A stretch of DNA of 7,130 nucleotides from Nitrososphaerales archaeon TH1177 (GTDB taxonomy: Archaea; Thermoproteota; Nitrososphaeria; Nitrososphaerales; Nitrososphaeraceae). How positions within the stretch are numbered: the stretch's first letter is position 1; every line of letters begins with the position of its first letter. The translations under genes were made by a program, and so were the position numbers. A model generated the notes under the pieces. The model worked only from the letters and a program-made list of their open reading frames with translations, ran no database searches and was not told the origin of the DNA. This document shows positions 1 to 6,159 of this stretch, piece after piece. Location of the stretch: positions 1-7,130 of the forward strand of contig JAATVJ010000265.1 of assembly GCA_014523515.1 (NCBI GenBank). The letters are read 5' to 3'.

Positions 1-124
1 AAAGATGTATTGCTTCAATTAAAGCTTCCTGAATAGCACCTCTATAAAGTCCCTTTGAGGATGCAATAGTTTTTCTTAATTTTTCATTTAGATTTTTATC
101 TAAATCAAAAGTTATTTTTACCAT
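1..124 (-). CDS. Ribbon-helix-helix (Arc/CopG-like) DNA-binding protein, N-terminal part (C-terminus beyond window edge)
   Basis: This frame starts at the ATG in 122-124 and runs off the left edge, giving 41 residues without a stop. It begins MVKITFDLDKNLNEKL and ends GAIQEALIEAIHL. The layout fits a ribbon-helix-helix fold: a short alternating strand (residues 2-8, VKITFDL), a first helix (about 10-20), a small turn (SSKG) and a second helix (about 28-40). Such proteins dimerise through the strand and bind operator DNA with it; many are antitoxins, plasmid copy-control proteins or transcriptional repressors. A TATA-like box about 27 bases before the ATG suggests a leaderless message. ATGG/CCAT motifs at 8-base spacing lie over the start codon and could be an operator. 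Whether a toxin gene follows is not visible. The fold is fairly secure; the role is inferred. Confidence 0.72.
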   Translation of the reverse strand, partial: MVKITFDLDKNLNEKLRKTIASSKGLYRGAIQEALIEAIHL

Positions 125-142
125 ATAAATGGTTTTATGGTA
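119..142. promoter_or_regulatory. Possible operator over the start of the ribbon-helix-helix gene
   Basis: TACCATA (119-125) and TATGGTA (136-142) form an inverted repeat with a 10-base spacer. Within it CCAT (121-124), ATGG (129-132) and ATGG (137-140) recur every 8 bases. Short half-sites at such spacing, overlapping the start codon, would suit self-repression by a ribbon-helix-helix protein. Binding is inferred only from position and symmetry. Confidence 0.35.
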
Positions 143-147
143 AAAAA

Positions 148-160
148 TACTTATATATCT
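148..160 (-). promoter_or_regulatory. TATA-like promoter of the ribbon-helix-helix gene
   Basis: On the minus strand this reads AGATATATAAGTA. Its centre is about 27-30 bases upstream of the ATG at 124, the distance at which an archaeal TATA box puts the transcription start at or next to the start codon. Confidence 0.45.
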
Positions 161-624
161 TTTTATTTTTTTAAATTTATCTGAATATAACTATCGGAAT
201 AATATTTTTAGAAGAGATAAGAAGAAAAAGAAAATAAAAAATATACTTTTATTCTAAATATTAAGAATTTAAATATGTAAACATAAAAAAAGAGAAAGAA
301 AAATAAGAATAATTAAATCAAGTAAAAATCGATTTAAAAAATAGATAAATAAAATAATTAAATTTTAATAACTAAACCGATCTGCAACAGCATTTTCAAT
401 ATAACACTTATTTTTTGCATATTATAAATAATCTCATAAGTATAATATTATAAATAAATTATAACCAATGGTTCTAATTTATCAATAACAACCTTTTAAA
501 AATAATGACAACTAAGTATCTATTTCTAAATATCTGCAAATCTAAAATGAATCAATAAAATAATATAATATAAAAAACATTGGGTAAATAATTTGAATTT
601 CATGATGATCTAATCGGTGTTTTT
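161..624. other. Gene-free A+T-rich stretch
   Basis: I see no convincing gene on either strand. The sequence is mostly A/T runs with frequent stops. On the minus strand a short open tail ends at a TAA at about 372-374 and reads CYIENAVADRFSY at its end; it is under 20 codons and could be chance or the very end of a lost gene. At 258-275 there is an 18-base sequence repeated exactly at 6756-6773. An A-tract at 572-577 is a T-tract on the minus strand and may end transcription of the upstream minus-strand gene. Confidence 0.6.
572..577 (-). terminator. T-tract, possible terminator of the 96-residue secreted protein gene
   Basis: Six consecutive T on the minus strand, about 48 bases past the stop codon at 625-627, with no strong hairpin before it. 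T-tracts alone can terminate archaeal transcription. Confidence 0.3.
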
Positions 625-915
625 TTATCGAATATCATTTACTAAAATCTCTAATCCATTATAGATTTCCTCAATATTTAGAGTTACATTAGATAAAATT
701 TTTAAAGCAGTTTTATCATCACCTCCTTCAATAGCTCTCATGCTTTCTACAATAGCATTGCCTGTATTTTTAGTCAAATTTGACAATTTTATATATACAT
801 CAGATTCTTCAGGACCCTGAATGAATTGTGAATAAACATTTCCTGTATTTGCTGTCACAATTATTAAAGAAATTGCACTTAAAAAAATTAATCTTAGTAG
901 ATTATAAACCTTCAT
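625..915 (-). CDS. Small secreted protein of unknown function (96 aa)
   Basis: The frame runs from an ATG at 913-915 to a TAA at 625-627. Residues 1-29 form a classical signal peptide: basic start (MKVYNLLR), hydrophobic core (LIFLSAISLIIV, 9-20) and a likely cleavage site after VYS (29). The mature part is about 67 residues, acidic and mostly helical in character, with SNLT (45-48) and SNVT (75-78) as possible N-glycosylation sites in an archaeal surface protein. There are no cysteines, metal-binding motifs or second membrane segment, so it is probably released or loosely held at the cell surface. I do not recognise a named family. A TATA-like stretch about 25-35 bases upstream and no Shine-Dalgarno suggest a short-leader or leaderless message. 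No neighbour is close enough to form an operon. Existence of the gene is likely; its function is unknown. Confidence 0.75.
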   Translation of the reverse strand: MKVYNLLRLIFLSAISLIIVTANTGNVYSQFIQGPEESDVYIKLSNLTKNTGNAIVESMRAIEGGDDKTALKILSNVTLNIEEIYNGLEILVNDIR

Positions 916-935
916 TTATCTACTAAGAGTTTCGT

Positions 936-950
936 AATTATATAACTATA
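936..950 (-). promoter_or_regulatory. TATA-like promoter of the 96-residue secreted protein
   Basis: The minus strand reads TATAGTTATATAATT here, 21-35 bases before the ATG at 915. Position and composition fit an archaeal TATA box, but the whole region is A+T-rich, so this is tentative. Confidence 0.35.
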
Positions 951-1035
951 TGTATTTCAATTTTTTAGAAAATAAATAACTCATTATCTAAAAAATGAAT
1001 TAAATAAATGACATAATTATATCAAGAGGAATAAA
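951..1035. other. Gene-free A+T-rich stretch
   Basis: Nothing beyond A/T-rich filler is visible between the promoter region of the secreted-protein gene and the possible gene fossil that follows. Confidence 0.5.
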
Positions 1036-1197
1036 TTAGTATAAGTGCTTTGTTGAATACATGTAAAAGTCTTTTCCTGTTATTTTTAAGCATAGTGATT
1101 GATTCTTGTTATCTATTATTAAAGTAGGTTCTCCAAAGATAATTTAGTATTTTCTTCTTTTATTACAAAGCACTGATCTGTATTTTATTGTAATTTT
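1036..1197 (-). pseudogene. Possible decayed gene fragment, frameshifted
   Basis: Two minus-strand frames read on from one another. The upstream one, about 1140-1197, reads NTDQCFVIKEENTKLS and then reaches a stop. The downstream one, 1036-1143, is open for 35 codons and includes FGEPTLIIDNKNQ, then CLKITGKDFYMYSTKHLY, then TAA. A single frameshift near 1140 would join them into about 50 residues with protein-like composition (D, G, T, Q and charged residues, rather than only the I/N/K/F of random A+T-rich DNA). No start codon is visible. I do not recognise a family, and an open run of this length can arise by chance in this DNA. Confidence 0.25.
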
Positions 1198-1291
1198 TTA
1201 TTAATTAAATATTATTATTTGCATTAAAGACACTGATTATTAATTTTATTAAATAAGATATTTAGAAACAACAACAAATATATTTAATTAT

Positions 1292-2704
1292 CTATTTTTT
1301 TTCTTGCATTCTATCTTTGGTAGTTGATAATTTGTTTTTTCTTTTTTGTTTCTTCTGATGTTGTTGCTGTTGTGTCTTTTTCACAGACTTTAAATTTATT
1401 TTCTTTATTTTTTCTTGTAGATTTTTTATAGCTGGCTTTAAATTTCCATACTTTTGTAAATCGTCTATTAAATTTTGTTTGTATCTGCCAGATTTATCCT
1501 TATATAAATGAATGCCAGTCGTTGATATAATGTTCTCTATCTTTATAATATCATTTTCGTAAATTCTTGCATTTGATAATCTTTGTATGCTTTGTATCAC
1601 TTTTGGATATGCATTACATCTTTCTTTTTCTTTTTCTAGCTGCATCTCTAAATTTTTAATTTCACTTTGTAATCTATCTCTTTCATTTCGTGATCCAAGT
1701 ATCTCATCATAACTTTTTAGATCATCAAAAAATTCTTTTTTTATTTGTTCAAACGTTTTATTATTATTGGTATTATTTTCTCTACCAATTTCCATTAAAG
1801 TATCATTTAAAATTCGTAATTCATTAATACCAAAACCAAATCTTTCCAATTCTCCAATAACATCTAATTTTATCCTGTATGAATCAAGCAGTCCTTTACT
1901 GGAGCTTATTTCTTGATTCAATTGATTCAATTCAGTTTTCTTTGCTTCTAATTCCTTTTTATAAAGTTCTATATAATATACTAAATTATCATAATCTCCA
2001 ATTAATTCTAAGACTTTGGTAACATCATAATTCTCCTTTGCTATTCCAACTACGCAATTTACAAACTGATTGAAGTTTTCAATACTTATTCCATATTGGT
2101 CCAATTTGTATTTTGCCGTAATAAATAAATTATAAAGATTGGACATTTTTTCTACCATTTCTGAGAAATTTTGTATTTCTTGTTCTTTTTCCTTTCGAGT
2201 ATCTTCAAGTTCATTTATTTTTTGAGACAACTTTTGGATAGAAGCTTCTAATTCTTCTTTTTCCTCCTTCTTCTCTTTTAGAAATTGAGGTATTTGAGAG
2301 AGGGAAATTTCATTAGAAAAATTTATGATATCATAAATATACAGAAAGACTTTTTGCACTGGTAAATTAGCCTCTTGACATTTCAGATAGATCTCCTTTA
2401 AAAAATAAGTAACTCTGTCTGCTAGTTCATCTTCTTCTTTTAATCCATACTTTTTAAAAATCATCACCATCCTAAATCCTTTAGCACAATCACTTACAGT
2501 TAATCCATTTTTCTTTAATTGTATAGATAATTCTCTCAATACAGCAGCTTTTTCAATACCAATACTATTGCTCCATTCATGAACAATATTATAAACAGTT
2601 CCACTTCCAATGTTGTGTTTTATAGCAATGTCTTCTCTAGTTTCTCCATCAAGCCAATCTCCAATAACAGATAATTTTTCATCTGGAGGAATATATCTTG
2701 GCAT
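1292..2704 (-). CDS. HTH-domain protein with long coiled coils (470 aa)
   Basis: The frame runs from an ATG at 2702-2704 to a TAG at 1292-1294. The N-terminus (MPRYIPPDEKLSVIGDWLDG) leads into a helix-turn-helix: TREDIAIKH (22-30), turn NIGS, and recognition helix GTVYNIVHEW (35-44). This resembles the homeodomain-like HTH of transposases and resolvases that binds specific DNA. A mixed helical part (50-140) follows, then coiled coils at about 141-190, 243-285 and 340-365, rich in E, K, L and Q. The C-terminus is a basic, Q-rich tail (QQQQ at 445-448, then KKQKRKNK at 451-458) that could bind nucleic acid. There is no transposase DDE or serine-recombinase motif, Walker motif or membrane segment. 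I recall similar HTH/coiled-coil proteins in Nitrososphaera-type genomes, uncharacterised as far as I know. It is divergent from the integrase, with a GTCA array just upstream. It may be a DNA-organising or regulatory protein of a mobile element; this is inference. Confidence 0.85.
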   Translation of the reverse strand: MPRYIPPDEKLSVIGDWLDGETREDIAIKHNIGSGTVYNIVHEWSNSIGIEKAAVLRELSIQLKKNGLTVSDCAKGFRMVMIFKKYGLKEEDELADRVTYFLKEIYLKCQEANLPVQKVFLYIYDIINFSNEISLSQIPQFLKEKKEEKEELEASIQKLSQKINELEDTRKEKEQEIQNFSEMVEKMSNLYNLFITAKYKLDQYGISIENFNQFVNCVVGIAKENYDVTKVLELIGDYDNLVYYIELYKKELEAKKTELNQLNQEISSSKGLLDSYRIKLDVIGELERFGFGINELRILNDTLMEIGRENNTNNNKTFEQIKKEFFDDLKSYDEILGSRNERDRLQSEIKNLEMQLEKEKERCNAYPKVIQSIQRLSNARIYENDIIKIENIISTTGIHLYKDKSGRYKQNLIDDLQKYGNLKPAIKNLQEKIKKINLKSVKKTQQQQHQKKQKRKNKLSTTKDRMQEKK

Positions 2705-2718
2705 AATATTACTTCAAA

Positions 2719-2736
2719 TTAATATATTTAAATACC
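2719..2736 (-). promoter_or_regulatory. TATA box of the HTH/coiled-coil gene
   Basis: On the minus strand this reads GGTATTTAAATATATTAA, centred about 23-25 bases before the ATG at 2704. That places the transcription start at or next to the start codon, so the message is probably leaderless. The first GTCA repeat begins two bases upstream of this box, where TFB would contact DNA. Confidence 0.5.
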
Positions 2737-2737
2737 A

Positions 2738-2802
2738 GTCAAATAAGTCAGAATAATTGTCAAAATAGTCAGAAAAACCTGTCAAAATAGTCAGAAAAGT
2801 CA
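2738..2802. repeat. Array of seven GTCA motifs in three tandem repeat units (candidate operator)
   Basis: GTCA occurs at 2738, 2747, 2759, 2768, 2781, 2790 and 2799, always on the plus strand. Three imperfect units start at 2738, 2759 and 2781 (period 21-22 bases). Each holds two GTCA motifs 9 bases apart, and one extra motif follows. Units two and three share GTCAAAATAGTCAGAAAA exactly. The period is close to two helical turns, so bound proteins would line up on one face of the DNA. The array abuts the TATA box of the HTH/coiled-coil gene, so it may be that protein's own binding site. The repeat is plainly visible; the function is inferred. Confidence 0.7.
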
Positions 2803-2819
2803 GATATATACTATATCTG
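2801..2819. promoter_or_regulatory. Near-perfect palindrome between the divergent genes
   Basis: CAGATATA-TAC-TATATCTG has two 8-base arms matching perfectly around a 3-base centre. It overlaps the last GTCA motif and could be a dimer-binding operator. A looser inverted repeat, AATAATC (2850-2856) with GATTATT (2868-2874), lies further right. No role is proven. Confidence 0.45.
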
Positions 2820-2956
2820 TATAGCATATAGATCATTATCGTCTTTATGAATAATCATGAAATTTACGATTATTGTACTAATTGCTAAATAATCTTATTT
2901 TTTTATTCAAATCACAATTTTTTTGAATATATCCAATAATGTTAATTTTTCTTAAT

Positions 2957-2982
2957 CGAGGGTTCAAATCCCACTGGCCCCA
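2957..2982 (+). other. tRNA 3'-end fragment, probable integrase attachment (att) site
   Basis: The sequence reads CGAGGGTTCAAATC then CCACTGGCCCCA. It shows a T-loop (TTCAAAT, 2963-2969) flanked by GGG and CCC, an acceptor 3' strand TGGCCCC (2975-2981) and discriminator A, with no encoded CCA. No D arm, anticodon arm or 5' acceptor strand (GGGGCCA expected) lies to the left, so this is not a tRNA gene. The T-stem has an A-A mismatch (2959 with 2973), which fits a fragment no longer under selection. Many archaeal tyrosine integrases insert into the 3' end of tRNA genes and leave such a fragment, and the integrase begins 50 bases downstream. Which tRNA is the source cannot be told from here. 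Confidence 0.72.
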
Positions 2983-2996
2983 TTACAAACCTGTGT

Positions 2997-3005
2997 CTTT
3001 ATTTA
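2997..3005 (+). promoter_or_regulatory. Possible TATA-like box of the integrase gene
   Basis: CTTTATTTA is centred about 31 bases before the ATG at 3033, which would give a leader of only a few bases. A second A/T stretch at 3014-3020 is too close to the start to serve. The assignment is weak. Confidence 0.25.
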
Positions 3006-3032
3006 GACCCATTGTATATAGCATGGTAAGAA

Positions 3033-4316
3033 ATGCAAACTAATGATTCACTGATAGATACTATAGCAGATCTAGGACACAATAAAGGAGAATTGACTCC
3101 ATATCTAATGTTCAAATATGCCATTAAAACAGAGATTACTAGAAAGTATTATGAAAGAAGATTGAAAAAATTCTTTGACTTTATCGAATTTGAATCTATT
3201 GAAAAAGATATTGAATATAGATGTAATAAATTTGCAGAAAGATCAAAAGGTAATGTAAATTGGGCATTAAGCCAAATCATTAGATTTTTACAATATCAAA
3301 AAGAGAGGGTTGAAAAAAAAGAGATTACATCTGGAACACTTAAGAATTTTGTAAAGTCATTAAAAGTATTTTGTGAGATGTCTGATATTTCTATCCCATG
3401 GAAGAAGATTATAAGAGGATTACCAAATGCAAGACAATCAGCAAATGATAGAGCTCCTACTATAGATGAAATTAAAAAATTGTTAGAGTATCCAGATAGA
3501 AGAATCAAACCAATTGTTTATACAATGATTTCATCAGGCATACGCTTAGGTGCATGGGATTATCTAAAATGGAAACATATAGTTCCTATAATGAATGATA
3601 AAGGAGAACTCTTAGCAGCAAAAATAATTGTTTATGCTGGAGAACATGATGAATATTATTGATTCATAACTCCGGAAGCATATGATTCATTAGTAGATTG
3701 GATAAAGTTCAGAGAAGAATATGGTGAGAAAGTTACTGAAGAATCCTGGCTAATGAGAGATATTTGGCAAACAACCAATCTTAATTATGGAGCTAAATGG
3801 GGATTAGCAACGTGTCCTAAAAAATTGAATAGTTATGCCATCAAAAGAATATTAGAGAGAGGACTATGGTCTCAAGGTTTAAGAAAAACACTTGAAAAAG
3901 GAGAGAAAAGACATGAGTATAAAGCCGCTCATGGTTTTCGTAAATTTTATAAAACTAGAACAGAACAAGTTATGCGTCCACTAAATGTAGAGATTACCTT
4001 AGGCCATGATATTGGATTATCTGGTTCATATTACAAACCAACAGAAAAGGAAGTTTTAGAAGATTATTTGAAAGCGGTAGATTTACTTACAATCAACAAT
4101 ACTCAAAAAGTTCTTGAAAAACAGATTATTGAACTAAAAGAAAATAGTAAAGATAATGAATACATCATAAAGGCAAAACTACATGAAAAAGATGAACAAA
4201 TTCAAGAACTTAAAAAGAATGATAAAATAAAAGAAGATGCATTAGCTCATCTATCAGATCAACCGCTATTTTTAACTGAAAGAATTCAGGAAATAGAAAG
4301 AAAACAATTAAAATAA
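3033..4316 (+). pseudogene. Tyrosine-recombinase (XerC/D-like) integrase, interrupted by one in-frame TGA
   Basis: One frame runs from the ATG at 3033 to the TAA at 4314-4316 (427 codons), broken only by TGA at 3660-3662 (codon 210). The part before it has 209 residues; the next ATG after it is at 3753. The N-terminal half (about 20-130) is the SAM-like, core-type DNA-binding domain. The catalytic part shows arginine R171 (SSGIRLGAW), a HxxR box (AHGFRKF, H300 and R303), GH at 324-325 and tyrosine in GSYYKPT (Y334, nine residues after H325, or Y333). The catalytic lysine is less clear. A coiled-coil tail (about 350-427) follows. The stop lies between R171 and HxxR, so the 209-residue product lacks the nucleophile and should be inactive unless TGA is read through or miscalled. 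Before decay it would have moved an element in and out of a tRNA gene. Family assignment is secure. Confidence 0.88.
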
Positions 4317-4339
4317 TCAGAAATATATATTTATGAAAA

Positions 4340-4365
4340 GGGGTTCTGTGGGATTTGAACCCTTC
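4340..4365 (-). other. tRNA-3'-end-like fragment in inverted orientation, possible second att site
   Basis: On the minus strand this reads GAAGGGTTCAAATC then CCACAGAACCCC. It has a T-loop TTCAAAT flanked by GGG and CCC and a C-rich 3' strand. It shares 16 identical bases, AGGGTTCAAATCCCAC, with the plus-strand fragment at 2959-2974. Its acceptor-like end differs (AGAACCC rather than TGGCCCC), and two of five T-stem pairs fail. No tRNA body is visible upstream on the minus strand up to about 4440. It begins 23 bases past the integrase stop. It could be a degraded att site, a remnant of another tRNA, or in part the general T-loop consensus. Confidence 0.45.
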
Positions 4366-4405
4366 TATAAAGTGGGACCAGTTATCTCAATTTAAAGTTC
4401 AAATC

Positions 4406-4438
4406 AATGGTATACTTTGGCTTATGGTACCATTTTTT
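4406..4438 (+). terminator. Hairpin plus T-run, possible terminator of the integrase
   Basis: AATGGTA (4406-4412) pairs with TACCATT (4428-4434) and is followed by T to 4438. ATGGTACCAT (4424-4433) is also a perfect 10-base palindrome. The structure lies about 90 bases past the integrase stop codon and could end that transcript. Confidence 0.35.
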
Positions 4439-4878
4439 AATTAAAATAAATAACATATAAGCAGCTCGTAGTGAAATATTAAGTTATTTTCCATATTACC
4501 TATACGCCACTAAAACATGAGAACCTTTCAATTTTTTTATTACTTGATTTTAATATTACCTAAGAATTGTCACAAAAGAAGAAGAATTTATCTAATATCA
4601 TTCATCTTTTGATGTTGTCCTGAATTTTCTCTTTCTAGTATTTATTCCAAAAAAGTTAATTTTTTTTATTCAAATTTTTTTTATTTTTTGTTGGCTAACA
4701 ATAATTGCAAGCATCAATCTATCTTCATAGATTACTATGGTAACCACTTTCAAGATACCATTCAGTTAGATGTTCACTCTCTTACAGCTTATGTTAATTT
4801 TGAACTAGCCAATATATAATAATAGAAGAGATTAAATTTTCATATCGTCCAAGCCTTAAAGACTAATTGTTATCTGAA
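4439..4878. other. Gene-free stretch between integrase and PsbP-like gene
   Basis: No credible gene is seen. T-rich runs lie at about 4661-4689. A 7-base stem with a 4-base loop lies at 4716-4733 (AATCTAT-CTTC-ATAGATT). A plus-strand frame stays open from about 4611 to a TAA near 4820 without an ATG. Its first half is mostly F/Y from the T-runs, but its end reads QDTIQLDVHSLTAYVNFELA, so a degraded coding remnant is possible; I do not call it. Confidence 0.5.
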
Positions 4879-6072
4879 CTAGTCCCTATCTATAGACACA
4901 TCAGACAAGATCTCAAAAGAACTTAAAATCCGTTGCATTGTTAGATTATAACTTTCAAAGTTCTGCACATCAGTTACAAAATTAGCTATGTATGCTTTAT
5001 TATTATTTAGAGTAATATATGTTACTCCTTGTAAAATAGAAAAAAAAGGATCTTTCCCAAAAGTATATGAGATTATTTTTGAAGACTCTTGGTTATTAGA
5101 TGCAAGATTTTGAATACCAATATTATTCAAGTATACATTTTGGGTCTGACTCGAGCCTTCTTTCAAACCACTGATAAAATCAGAGGCAGCTTCAAATATT
5201 GTTACCCCACTAGCATTTATGACTTTAATTGTCAAAGTAGCCTTTCCATTAGGTTCTGCAAATACTATTTCCTCATTTGGAGATGGTGTTTGTTGTTGTT
5301 TCCAATTTACAGGAATATTAAAACTTGCTCCTAAATTTTTGTTTTCATAAGATTTAAATTCTATATTAGATGATTGTTGGAATTTCTCTCGTAATTGTGG
5401 GGATGGCTCTTGTTTTTCTGGGAATTGCTCTTGTAATTGTGGGGATGGTGGTAGGTCTTCAGGTGGTGTTGGACCTCCTCCCGGTGGTATTGGGCTGCCA
5501 GGGGGTAGTGGGCTTCCAGGTATTGGTGGTAGACCTCCAGGTGGTAAGGGACCTGCAGGTGGTAGTGGTAGGCTTACAAATAGCGGTGAAAGTGGGTCTC
5601 CAGATGGTAGTTGCGAATTAATGTTAGTACCAGAAGGAGCACCGCCACCGAATCTAGAAACATCTACATCTTCGTCTTGACTATCTTCTAGAGTTAGTTC
5701 TTCAATAACATCATTAGCATCTTGCTGTATCAGAGCTTGTATTTCAGAACGACCATCTTCGCTTAAAGTTAGTTGTTCAGGATCATCTTCTTGTCCAATA
5801 TCTTCATCTGGAATATTTTCTTTATCTAGACCTAGTTCTTCTACATCCCTATCCCCATTGTCATCAAAGACTCCACCATTACCATCTCCTCCGCCATTAC
5901 CGGTTCCGCCACCGTCGTCTTGGGCATAAACTGAAGATATTTTCATAAGGATATTATCATTATTTTCAAAAAAGTCTGTTAGTGATATCTGAAGTAAAGA
6001 CCATGTAACTAAAATAAAACTAAGATATAAAACTAAACTGGATTTATTAAATTCTTTTATTAATTGAAACAC
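4879..6072 (-). CDS. Secreted or surface protein: acidic and proline-rich linker plus PsbP-like domain (397 aa)
   Basis: The frame ends at a stop at 4879-4881 and starts at GTG (6070-6072). No in-frame ATG lies between the upstream stop near 6112 and this GTG, and the first internal ATG (residue 43) would remove the signal sequence, so GTG is preferred. Residues 13-31 are hydrophobic and VYA-Q (48-51) is a good signal-peptidase site. A Gly/Asp stretch (52-74) follows, then a very acidic segment (75-138) and a proline/glycine linker (155-215) with PLPPG-type repeats. The C-terminal 160 residues (about 237-390) begin FKSYENKNLGASFNIPVNW, typical of the PsbP-like fold used by extracytoplasmic proteins outside photosynthesis. 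Sequons NAS (286) and NLT (376) fit a glycosylated surface protein. No catalytic residues or C-terminal anchor are visible. The linker probably spans the S-layer; ligand or partner is unknown. Confidence 0.85.
   Translation of the reverse strand: MFQLIKEFNKSSLVLYLSFILVTWSLLQISLTDFFENNDNILMKISSVYAQDDGGGTGNGGGDGNGGVFDDNGDRDVEELGLDKENIPDEDIGQEDDPEQLTLSEDGRSEIQALIQQDANDVIEELTLEDSQDEDVDVSRFGGGAPSGTNINSQLPSGDPLSPLFVSLPLPPAGPLPPGGLPPIPGSPLPPGSPIPPGGGPTPPEDLPPSPQLQEQFPEKQEPSPQLREKFQQSSNIEFKSYENKNLGASFNIPVNWKQQQTPSPNEEIVFAEPNGKATLTIKVINASGVTIFEAASDFISGLKEGSSQTQNVYLNNIGIQNLASNNQESSKIISYTFGKDPFFSILQGVTYITLNNNKAYIANFVTDVQNFESYNLTMQRILSSFEILSDVSIDRD
5440..5600 (-). repeat. Degenerate in-gene repeat coding for the proline-glycine linker
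   Basis: The plus strand shows recurring CC-GGTGGT and GGTAGTGG-type units, coding on the minus strand for PLPPG, PIPPG and PPGG repeats. It is a marked G+C-rich island in otherwise A+T-rich DNA and the kind of tract that changes length by slippage. Confidence 0.6.
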
Positions 6073-6106
6073 GGTATCATAATATTTTGCTGTTTTGCAT
6101 AAAAAG

Positions 6107-6122
6107 TTTTTTAAAATAAAAG
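6107..6122 (-). promoter_or_regulatory. Possible TATA-like region of the PsbP-like protein gene
   Basis: The minus strand is T/A-rich here (TTTTATTTTAAAAAAC), about 35-50 bases before the GTG start. That would give a leader of about 10-20 bases without a Shine-Dalgarno motif. Weak evidence. Confidence 0.2.
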
Positions 6123-6159
6123 GAGAAAGCCAATAAAAAGATTAGTTAAATAAATTATA

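Noticed and set aside
2738..2802. CRISPR array
   Set aside because: Units are only 21-22 bases with no unique spacers of usual length, and no cas genes are present; it is a tandem operator-like repeat.
2957..2982. Complete tRNA gene
   Set aside because: Only the T-arm and 3' acceptor strand are present; no 5' acceptor, D arm or anticodon arm lies upstream.
3296..3508. 70-codon minus-strand frame inside the integrase
   Set aside because: It is antisense to the well-supported integrase domain and reads as a generic hydrophobic sequence.
3660..3662. TGA as a selenocysteine codon
   Set aside because: The position is not a catalytic cysteine-like site, no selenocysteine insertion element is evident, and this archaeal group is not known to me to use selenocysteine; nonsense mutation or error is simpler.
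4397..4405. GTTCAAATC as a third tRNA T-loop fragment
   Set aside because: The flanking bases do not form a T-stem and no acceptor-like sequence follows; a 9-base match is not enough.
4611..4820. ATG-less plus-strand open frame as a gene
   Set aside because: Openness is largely due to T-runs that cannot form stops; no start codon and no recognisable motif.
5089..5334. 81-codon plus-strand frame
   Set aside because: It is antisense to the PsbP-like domain, with no promoter or protein-like features.
5370..5621. 83-codon plus-strand frame rich in V, G and L
   Set aside because: It is the complement of the proline-glycine linker repeat of the PsbP-like gene; its repetitive V/G/L content comes from that repeat.
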